Source: an uncultured Bacteroidota bacterium
GTDB taxonomy: Bacteria; Bacteroidota; Bacteroidia; Chitinophagales; Chitinophagaceae
DNA length: 6,700 bases
Direction: 5' to 3'
Assembly (NCBI GenBank): GCA_946480675.1
Contig: CAMLKS010000131.1
Coordinates: forward strand, 1 to 6,700
How positions within the stretch are numbered: the first letter of the stretch is position 1; every line of letters begins with the position of its first letter. Position numbers and translations under genes: made by a program. Shown in pieces: positions 1-5,758 of the stretch. Under the pieces are notes generated by a model. That model had not been told where the DNA came from, did not search any database, and saw only the letters and a list, made by a program, of their open reading frames with translations.

Positions 1-51
1 AAGTTAAAAAAAGCACTCGGAGGGTTCAATTGTATTTTTCGTAACACTAAA

Positions 52-81
52 ATTGAGTACTTTTATCGCTTCATAAATTTT
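52..81 (+). promoter_or_regulatory. Possible Bacteroidota-type promoter of the lipid operon
   Basis: The 91 bases before the first gene are strongly A/T-rich. An ATTG at 52-55 is followed after 18 bases by TAAATTTT at 74-81. This resembles the Bacteroidota sigma-ABfr promoter layout (TTTG, about 19 bases, TAnnTTTG) but is imperfect in both boxes. It would place the transcription start a few bases before the TTG start codon at 92, giving a very short leader. A second weak candidate is TTTT at 35-38 with TACTTTTA at 58-65. I see no convincing coding sequence, repeat or terminator in 1-91. Transcript mapping would be needed to choose between the candidates. Confidence 0.22.
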
Positions 82-91
82 ATATATAACG

Positions 92-976
92 TTGTCGGCG
101 ATAATATATTATCTGGTTCTGCCTTTTATTTATCTCATTTCCATACTACCCTTCAGGGTACTATATTTCATTTCAACAGGACTGTATGGGTTATTGTATT
201 ATGTATTGGGCTACAGGAAAGGTGTGGTGATGGAAAACCTGCGCAAGTCTTTCCCTGAGAAAAGTGAAGAGGAAATAAAAGGAATAGCCAAGCGTTATTA
301 TAAATACCTGTGTGACCTTTTCCTGGAAACATTTAAAACGTTGACGGTGAGTAAAGAAACGATGCTGAAGCATTGTTATTTCAATCCGCAGGCGAAAGCT
401 GTGTTTGATAAACTGGCGGCGGAAAACAAAAGCATCGTACTGGTGATGGGCCACCTGGGCAACTGGGAATGGGCAGGCAATACCTTCAGCCTGGTAAACA
501 AGCACCAGTTGTATGTGATATACCACCCCATCAGCAATAAATACTTTGACTGGCTGATGTATAAAATGCGTACGCGTTTTGGCACCAAGCTGATAGCCAT
601 GAAGGACACCTTCAGGGAAATGCTGGAGAACCGGGAGGAACTAAATGCTACGGCATTTATAGCCGACCAGACACCGGCACCGCAAAATGCATACTGGACC
701 ACTTTTTTAAATCAGGACACGCCGGTTTTCAAGGGAACAGAAATGATATCGCGCAAGGTGAACTATACTGTAGTGTATGCTACCGTGAAACGCGTGAAGC
801 GGGGCTACTACGAAATGTTTGCCGAAGTGCTGTGCGAGAACCCTAAAGGCACCAGCGATGGCGAAATATCTGAATTGCACACACGTAAACTTGAAAAAGA
901 TATAAGGGAACAACCCGAAGTATGGCTGTGGAGCCACAGGAGGTGGAAACACAAACGAACAAACGAACAACAATAA
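92..976 (+). CDS. HtrB/LpxL-type lysophospholipid acyltransferase
   Basis: This is a 294-aa membrane-associated acyltransferase of the HtrB/LpxL lysophospholipid acyltransferase family, which moves a fatty acyl chain onto a hydroxyl of a lipid acceptor at the inner membrane. A hydrophobic N-terminal anchor spans about residues 3-40. The catalytic HX4E motif is HLGNWE (H121, E126). Further family blocks are ADQTPAP (191-197), VFKGTEMISRK (212-222) and a C-terminal WLWSHRRWKHKR (278-289). Length is normal for the family. The start is TTG at 92: an in-frame TAA lies at 74-76, no ATG precedes the hydrophobic anchor, and the first in-frame ATG (codon 47) would remove it. The acceptor is unknown; it could be lipid A or another Bacteroidota lipid. 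The fatty-acid desaturase begins one base after the stop, so the two are almost certainly co-transcribed and possibly translationally coupled. Family assignment is firm; substrate is not. Confidence 0.93.
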   Translation: MSAIIYYLVLPFIYLISILPFRVLYFISTGLYGLLYYVLGYRKGVVMENLRKSFPEKSEEEIKGIAKRYYKYLCDLFLETFKTLTVSKETMLKHCYFNPQAKAVFDKLAAENKSIVLVMGHLGNWEWAGNTFSLVNKHQLYVIYHPISNKYFDWLMYKMRTRFGTKLIAMKDTFREMLENREELNATAFIADQTPAPQNAYWTTFLNQDTPVFKGTEMISRKVNYTVVYATVKRVKRGYYEMFAEVLCENPKGTSDGEISELHTRKLEKDIREQPEVWLWSHRRWKHKRTNEQQ

Positions 977-977
977 T

Positions 978-2003
978 ATGCAGATGCGGACCGGAAGAGA
1001 ACTGATATTAGCAACAAAAGCCTTTGCAAAGGAGGACAGAAATAAAAGCTGGTGGCTGCTGCTATCTACTTTATTCCTGCTGCTTGGTTCGTTAGCGGCC
1101 ACCTTTTTCATTCCCTATATATGGCTGAAGATACCTTTCAGCATACTATCGGGGCTGATAATGGTGCGCATGTTCATCATCTATCACGATTTTCAGCACC
1201 ATGCCATATTGCACCGCTCGGTACTGGCCGATGTTATTATGAATATATACGGTAGCTATGTAATGGTGCCCAGCAGCATATGGAAACGCTCGCACGATTA
1301 TCATCATGCGCATAACTCTAAACTATTCAGTGCCAGTATAGGCTCTTACCCTATATGCACTACCGGAAAATACCTATCTATGTCTGCCGGGGAAAGGAGA
1401 CTATACCTGTTCATCCGCCATCCGTTAACGGTATTGTTCGGGTATTTTACCATGTTCATGTATGGCATGTGCATCAGCTCGTTTATGAGTGCGCCGAGAA
1501 AACACTTTGATTCGCTGATAGCATTGGCTGTACATATTGGTATATCGGTATATGCATTTATAACCTTTGGCTGGGATGCATGGTTGTTTACCGTATTCCT
1601 GCCTGTATTTATAGCCTGTGCTATGGGTGCTTACCTTTTCTATGCGCAGCATAACTTTCCTGCTACTTCTTTTACTGATAAAGAAGACTGGAAATACGAA
1701 GGTGCCGCATTGGAATCATCGAGCTATATGACTATGTCGCCGGTTATGCACTGGTTTTTGGGCAATATCGGCTACCATCATATTCACCATTTGAATTCCC
1801 GCATACCATTTTACCGCCTGCCGGAAACCATGGCTGCGATACCAGAACTGCAAACCGCAAGGACTACCTCATTGCATCCCAAAGAGATAGCAGCCTGCTT
1901 CCGCCTGAAAGTGTGGGACCCGGAGCTGAAACGCATGATAGGCTTTCGCGAATTGAAAACATATAGGGCTACCAAAGCACAAATAGTACCTAATATTAGC
2001 TAA
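978..2003 (+). CDS. Membrane fatty-acid (acyl-lipid) desaturase
   Basis: This 341-aa integral membrane di-iron desaturase inserts a double bond into an acyl chain using O2 and reduced electron carriers. All three histidine boxes are present: HDFQHH (70-75), HDYHH (106-110, followed by AHNS) and HHIHH (267-271), the last continuing as LNSRIPFYRL. A further HN at 225-226 may assist metal binding. The arrangement, especially HDxHHAxxN and HHIxxRIPxYxL, resembles the cyanobacterial/plastid DesA/FAD6 omega-6 acyl-lipid group more than acyl-CoA desaturases, but regiospecificity cannot be read from sequence. Hydrophobic segments lie near residues 25-48, 51-69, 148-170, 183-198 and 202-222, with His boxes on the cytosolic side by family precedent. 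The ATG at 978 lies one base after the acyltransferase stop; a second ATG two codons later (984) is equally possible. No electron-donor gene (ferredoxin or reductase) is adjacent. The pairing suggests the desaturated chain belongs to the lipid made or remodelled by the upstream acyltransferase; that link is inference. Confidence 0.95.
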   Translation: MQMRTGRELILATKAFAKEDRNKSWWLLLSTLFLLLGSLAATFFIPYIWLKIPFSILSGLIMVRMFIIYHDFQHHAILHRSVLADVIMNIYGSYVMVPSSIWKRSHDYHHAHNSKLFSASIGSYPICTTGKYLSMSAGERRLYLFIRHPLTVLFGYFTMFMYGMCISSFMSAPRKHFDSLIALAVHIGISVYAFITFGWDAWLFTVFLPVFIACAMGAYLFYAQHNFPATSFTDKEDWKYEGAALESSSYMTMSPVMHWFLGNIGYHHIHHLNSRIPFYRLPETMAAIPELQTARTTSLHPKEIAACFRLKVWDPELKRMIGFRELKTYRATKAQIVPNIS

Positions 2004-2017
2004 TTTAGCACGCTACT

Positions 2018-2287
2018 ATGCTGGACATTCACGATATAACAGAATACCTGCCTTCGGATATTACGATAAACGAAGTGGCCAATGCGGAAATAAGACGCAT
2101 CATTACCCATATTCAACAAAACCTGGCTACACTGGAAACTGGTGAAGAGGATTATGAAATATACCTGAAAGGCAACCCCGTGACGCTAATAGACAAACAC
2201 GAGATAGACATTGTGTGGGAAACAGACACCGAAGCCTTTGACGAGCGCATAAAAGAACTGATAATAGAAGCCAGCAACGCCGAATAA
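2018..2287 (+). CDS. Small acidic protein of unknown function
   Basis: I do not recognise a family for this 89-aa protein. It has no signal peptide, membrane segment, cysteine pair or obvious metal-binding motif, so it is probably cytosolic. It is rich in Asp and Glu and likely acidic. The layout suggests a helix at about 16-42, a strand-like stretch EIYLKG (47-52), a second short hydrophobic stretch DIVW (63-66) and a C-terminal helix at about 71-87. The ATG at 2018 lies 14 bases after the desaturase stop, and a strong terminator follows seven bases after its own stop, so it is the last gene of the lipid operon. A TTTAGC-containing sequence just before its start (2001-2009) could allow some independent transcription. 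Codon choice matches its neighbours and the ORF is snugly placed, supporting a real gene. A role in lipid metabolism is only suggested by position. Confidence 0.78.
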   Translation: MLDIHDITEYLPSDITINEVANAEIRRIITHIQQNLATLETGEEDYEIYLKGNPVTLIDKHEIDIVWETDTEAFDERIKELIIEASNAE

Positions 2288-2293
2288 TATTAG

Positions 2294-2325
2294 AGCCATC
2301 GTCCATACGGTGGCTTTTTCTTTTT
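2294..2325 (+). terminator. Intrinsic terminator closing the lipid operon
   Basis: An 8-bp stem (AGCCATCG at 2294-2301 with CGGTGGCT at 2308-2315, one G-T wobble) encloses a 6-base loop (TCCATA). It is followed by a T-rich tail of five T, one C and five T ending at 2325. It begins seven bases after the stop of the 89-aa gene. The tail polarity fits rightward transcription. It separates the three-gene lipid unit from the DUF763 gene, which therefore probably has its own promoter in the 38 bases that follow. Confidence 0.88.
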
Positions 2326-2351
2326 AACAAATGTATGCCCGCATATTGCGG

Positions 2352-2359
2352 TAACTTTA
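2352..2359 (+). promoter_or_regulatory. Possible -7 element of the DUF763 gene
   Basis: TAACTTTA, followed by GC, ends four bases before the ATG at 2364 and matches the Bacteroidota -7 box TAnnTTTG at all but the last base. Because a terminator ends at 2325, a promoter is needed in this short gap. I cannot find a good TTTG-type -33 box about 19 bases upstream, so the call is weak. If correct, the transcript would be essentially leaderless. Confidence 0.25.
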
Positions 2360-2363
2360 GCTT

Positions 2364-3575
2364 ATGAGCCGTGCGCATGCTGATCTTCCCCTGCATTATG
2401 GCCAGGTGCCTGCCTGGCTGTACACCCGCATGAGCCAGCTGGGCATAGCAATTACAGAAGCCGTGATAATGGAGTATGGCAAGGCGGCCTTCCTCCAGCG
2501 CATGAGCGACCCTTTCTGGTTTCAATCTTTAGGTGCAGTGCTGGGTATGGACTGGCATTCATCGGGCATTACCACATCGGTAATGGGAGCGCTGAAGCAG
2601 TCGGTAAACAAACGATCCAAAGAACTGGGCATATACATATGTGGTGGCAAGGGTAAACACAGCCGTGAAACACCCAATGAACTGCTGAAGATAGCCGATG
2701 CTACCGGGCTGGATGGGCAGATGCTGGTGCGTAGCAGCAAGCTATCGGCCAAGGTAGATAACACAGCTATACAGGATGGCTACCAGATATACCTGCACTC
2801 ATTTGTTGTAAGTGATGAAGGAGAATGGGCCGTGATACAGCAAGGTATGAATGACGGTAATGGGATGGCAAGGCGCTATCACTGGCATTCGCCGGGTATC
2901 CAGTCTTTTGTAGAGACTCCGCATACTTCCATATACGGGCACAACCAGGGATTGATACTGAACGTGACCGATAAGCAGGCGGACACCACACGCAATGGTG
3001 TAGTGCAGCTAACCAAAGAAAACCCGGCACAACTGCTGGAACAGATACGGGAACTGCAGATGCCGCGGCATCATGATGTGAAAGCAAAAGATATAGATTT
3101 GAAGCGGCTGGGCAGTGTGCTGGCGGTAGCACATGAAAGGGAACTGCTGGATATGGAATCGCTGCTGCTGCTGGAAGGTGTGGGGCCGAGAACGCTGCAA
3201 TCACTGGTGCTGGTGAGTGAGGTGATACACGGCACCCCTACCCGATTTGAAGACCCTGCCCGTTTTTCATTTGCACATGGTGGTAAAGATGGCCACCCGT
3301 TTCCCGTGCCTACCAAAGTATATGATGAAGCCATAGCGGTGCTGGACAAAGCCATACGCCTGGCGAAGATGGGCGATAACGATAAAAACGAAGCGATAAA
3401 GAAACTGCATAAGGCAGCAGAGCGTGTGGAGAAAGACTTTATACCCAACGAGAACTTTGAGCAACTGATAGAAAAGGAAAGAAACGAATCGTGGAAGTAT
3501 GGCGGGCGAACGGTATTTGGCAAAGCGAAACCGCCCAAACCCAAACCCAATGACAACCAGTTGAAGCTATTTTAG
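2364..3575 (+). CDS. DUF763 protein with helix-hairpin-helix-like segment and C-terminal clamp-binding motif
   Basis: This 403-aa protein is a member of the DUF763 family, found in archaea and bacteria, with no established function. Family blocks recognised from memory run in order: RAHADLPLHYG (3-13), SDPFWFQ (48-54), GMDWHSSGITT (61-71), GGKGKHSRETP (94-104), SAKVD (128-132), QDGYQ (137-141), WAVIQQGMN (155-163) and ARRYHW (169-174), then the more C-terminal FAHGGKDGHPFPVP (303-316). Residues 267-286 (LLLLEGVGPRTLQSLVLVSE) fit a helix-hairpin-helix DNA-binding element built around GVG. After a charged helical stretch (about 317-358), the tail becomes Lys/Pro-rich (387-396) and ends in QLKLF (399-403), matching the bacterial sliding-clamp-binding consensus QL(S/D)LF. 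The protein has no signal peptide or membrane segment, so it is cytosolic. A DNA-processing role is inferred from the HhH-like segment and tail; no nuclease motif is claimed. The ATG at 2364 places the family's N-terminal block correctly. The stop overlaps the convergent receptor gene's stop by four bases. Confidence 0.93.
   Translation: MSRAHADLPLHYGQVPAWLYTRMSQLGIAITEAVIMEYGKAAFLQRMSDPFWFQSLGAVLGMDWHSSGITTSVMGALKQSVNKRSKELGIYICGGKGKHSRETPNELLKIADATGLDGQMLVRSSKLSAKVDNTAIQDGYQIYLHSFVVSDEGEWAVIQQGMNDGNGMARRYHWHSPGIQSFVETPHTSIYGHNQGLILNVTDKQADTTRNGVVQLTKENPAQLLEQIRELQMPRHHDVKAKDIDLKRLGSVLAVAHERELLDMESLLLLEGVGPRTLQSLVLVSEVIHGTPTRFEDPARFSFAHGGKDGHPFPVPTKVYDEAIAVLDKAIRLAKMGDNDKNEAIKKLHKAAERVEKDFIPNENFEQLIEKERNESWKYGGRTVFGKAKPPKPKPNDNQLKLF
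3534..3550 (-). repeat. Telomere-like GGGTTT tract, possible G-quadruplex
   Basis: The + strand carries nearly three copies of CCCAAA, within codons for the Lys/Pro-rich tail of the DUF763 protein. On the - strand this reads as three GGG runs separated by TTT and followed one base later by GG. Any receptor mRNA running past its stop at 3572 would contain this G-rich tract about 22 bases downstream. A two-layer quadruplex is possible; a three-layer one lacks a fourth GGG. The simplest explanation is that the protein sequence KPPKPKP imposes the pattern. Confidence 0.4.
3558..3572 (+). other. Codons for C-terminal QLKLF sliding-clamp-binding motif
   Basis: These five codons encode the last five residues of the DUF763 protein, Q-L-K-L-F, directly before the TAG stop. 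The pentapeptide matches the DnaN (beta-clamp) binding consensus QL(S/D)LF. Known clamp-binding motifs of this form include QLGLF at the C-terminus of E. coli DNA polymerase II and QLNLF in UmuC. The preceding Lys/Pro-rich stretch resembles the flexible tethers on which such motifs usually sit. Binding is inferred from the motif alone. Confidence 0.6.
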
Positions 3576-5758
3576 AATTTCACGCCTATAGTAAGATAAT
3601 AACTACGTCCATCGCCCGGAATGATGCCTGGGCCGGGATAACCGGTAGCCCTGCGCGTGTAATACGCCACATTAGCTACGTTATTCATAGATGCTTCTAA
3701 CAGCAGCCATTTGTAGGCCCAACCTGCAGAAATATCCATCAGTTTGTATGCAGGCACCGGGCCATTTACGGCGGTGAAATCATTAACGTTGGTATTGGTA
3801 GCTTCCGTGTACTGCTTACTTAAATAGCTATACTGGCAGGTAAGTTTAAATTGCCTGAAAGAAGTTTGCAAACCAGCCTTCCAGTTAACGCCGGGAACAT
3901 ATTCTACCTCACGGCCTGTTACTCCCGGTATTCGACTATTAAGATATTCAGACTCTGTAAGTGCAAGGTTTGAATAAACGGTAACTCCCCACTTATCAGG
4001 ATTCACGTTCCACAACTTCAAAACATCCAACTCTAAGAAAGATTCCAAGCCATAGATACGTGCTGTACCAATATTGCCTCGCATTCGCAAAGCCCTGCTG
4101 TTTGGCCCTTTTATTCCTACCTCACCTATACGGTTATCGTAATACAATTGAAAGCCGCTAACATCGAAGCGGAACAAATTTTTTACATTACCGCGTACAC
4201 CCAGGTCTGCACTCCAGCCTGTTTCATCTTTAAGGCTTGTATCAATTTTGAAAGATGGGTTTACCACTTGCATATCGTTGTACGTAACAGAACGATAGTT
4301 CTGCGATATGTTTCCGTAAAATTCAAGGTTGGCTAATGGCTTATAACTGCTACCGATGCCACCAATTATAAATGTACGCGGCAATTCCCTGTCTTCTTTG
4401 ATGATAATATCACTTATTACACTATCACGCAGGTCGCGCTCACGGTTGTGAAATTCGCCATGTGCAGCAGTACGGATATATTCTACGCGTATACCGGGGG
4501 TGATATTCCATTTATCGGTAATGCGCACTATCTGCTCGGCAAAGGCGGCGTAGTTGAGGTTCGGGAATTCATAGTCTGACTTCAATTCAGATGTTTCGCT
4601 ATCAAAATTGAAGTTGGCACCGCTGCCATTGTTTACATCGCCCTGTATGCTCATACCATGTCCCTTGTAGGCGCGAATGCCCACCAGCAGGTTTTGTGTC
4701 ATGCCGGCTATTTCATACCTGTGCAGGAAGCGGGATTCAAAGGTTACATTTTTAAACTCGCCTTTCAGCAAATCTCTTGCTCCGCCATTATCGGGTTGCG
4801 AAGGACGATTGGGGCGAAAGCCAATGGCATCGCGGGTGGCAATCAGTCCGTTTACCCTTGTTTGCAAACGGGTACGCGGTGATATCTGGTAGTCCCACTC
4901 TACATCCAGCAGGTTCCAGTTAACAGCAAACCAGTTGCGCGAACGGTTACTCTGGCGCGGGTCTTTAGCAAACATCACGCTGTCTAAACCACCCGGTTGT
5001 TTTGCCAGATAGTTGAGATGCGTGTATTCTATACCCAGCATGTGCTTATCATTTACCCGATAATGCACATCCAGATAGCCATTGAAAGATTCAAAATTAC
5101 TGTTAGGGCGCCAGCCATCACCACGCTTATAGTGCAGGTAGCCATAATAGCTCAGCTTGCCTTTTGTGCCGGATATGGCATTGTAAGAACCCAGGAAACC
5201 GAAAGAGCCTACCGTCTGCTTGCTTTCTACAGATATAGCCTTGCTGTTACCGGGTTGCTTCATATCGAAGTTGAGCAGACCGCCAAACTGGGTACCATAT
5301 TGAAGGCTAGCTGCCCCTTTTATTATTTCTATACGGTGCAGGGCATCTGCAGGCGGTGTATAGTAGCTTTCAGGATAACCAAGTGCGTCGGCACTGATAT
5401 CGTATCCGTTTTGCCTTACGTTGAAATTGGAAGTACGGTTGGGGTCGAGGCCGCGGCCACCTATGCTGAGTTGCAAACCGCTGCCATCATTCTCGAAGAT
5501 ATTGAGGCCGGCCACTTTTGCATATACCTGGCGGGTATTATTGGTAGCTTTATTTACAGTCAGCTGTTCTACATCTATCACCTCGCTTTTCTTCCCGGCA
5601 GTCAGCTTCATGCCATCTACCTGGCGCAGACTGCCGAAGTTGCCGCTTTTCGTATCGCGTATTTCCACTTCCTTCATGCGTGTGGTGCTATCCTTCTGCG
5701 CAGTAGCAGTGGTAGCAAACAGCATAACCATAAACACTAAAAAACACCTACAACCCAT
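3572..5758 (-). CDS. FecA-like TonB-dependent outer-membrane receptor
   Basis: From the ATG at 5758 this is a 728-aa TonB-dependent receptor, a gated outer-membrane beta-barrel energised by TonB-ExbB-ExbD. A signal peptide occupies residues 1-20 (hydrophobic core, cleavage after ATA before Q21). A TonB-box-like EVEIRD follows at 30-35, then the plug domain at about 42-169, with IEIIKGAASLQYG (143-155) as its clearest block. The barrel fills the rest and ends YYLTIGVKF, with the terminal Phe required for barrel insertion. There is no carboxypeptidase-like N-terminal domain and no SusD gene nearby, so it is not a SusC glycan receptor. The GYPGPGIIPGDGR stretch near the end (706-718) resembles Bacteroidota receptors annotated as ferric-citrate (FecA) type; the true substrate is unknown. 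An in-frame ATG at 5821 would give 749 aa but overlaps the HTTM gene by 74 bases and buries the signal peptide, so 5758 is preferred (11-base overlap). No Fur-like site is visible; the operon promoter lies outside the window. Confidence 0.93.
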   Translation of the reverse strand: MGCRCFLVFMVMLFATTATAQKDSTTRMKEVEIRDTKSGNFGSLRQVDGMKLTAGKKSEVIDVEQLTVNKATNNTRQVYAKVAGLNIFENDGSGLQLSIGGRGLDPNRTSNFNVRQNGYDISADALGYPESYYTPPADALHRIEIIKGAASLQYGTQFGGLLNFDMKQPGNSKAISVESKQTVGSFGFLGSYNAISGTKGKLSYYGYLHYKRGDGWRPNSNFESFNGYLDVHYRVNDKHMLGIEYTHLNYLAKQPGGLDSVMFAKDPRQSNRSRNWFAVNWNLLDVEWDYQISPRTRLQTRVNGLIATRDAIGFRPNRPSQPDNGGARDLLKGEFKNVTFESRFLHRYEIAGMTQNLLVGIRAYKGHGMSIQGDVNNGSGANFNFDSETSELKSDYEFPNLNYAAFAEQIVRITDKWNITPGIRVEYIRTAAHGEFHNRERDLRDSVISDIIIKEDRELPRTFIIGGIGSSYKPLANLEFYGNISQNYRSVTYNDMQVVNPSFKIDTSLKDETGWSADLGVRGNVKNLFRFDVSGFQLYYDNRIGEVGIKGPNSRALRMRGNIGTARIYGLESFLELDVLKLWNVNPDKWGVTVYSNLALTESEYLNSRIPGVTGREVEYVPGVNWKAGLQTSFRQFKLTCQYSYLSKQYTEATNTNVNDFTAVNGPVPAYKLMDISAGWAYKWLLLEASMNNVANVAYYTRRATGYPGPGIIPGDGRSYYLTIGVKF

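Noticed and set aside
1..258. Frame open from the left edge to a TGA at 256-258, possibly the end of an upstream gene
   Set aside because: From about 120 on it overlaps clearly coding acyltransferase sequence in another frame, and A/T-rich DNA easily stays open; no family was recognised. A shorter frame ending at TAA 42-44 could equally be an upstream gene's tail but is too short to support.
3615..3637. CCCGG...CCGGG inverted repeat as a terminator for the DUF763 gene
   Set aside because: The loop is 13 bases, no T-run follows on the + strand, and the bases encode the conserved GPGIIPGDGR stretch of the receptor.
4997..5740. Long + strand open frame (247 codons) opposite the receptor gene
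   Set aside because: It lies wholly antisense to a well-supported TonB-dependent receptor, shows no recognisable domain, and its composition is that of a reverse-complement shadow.
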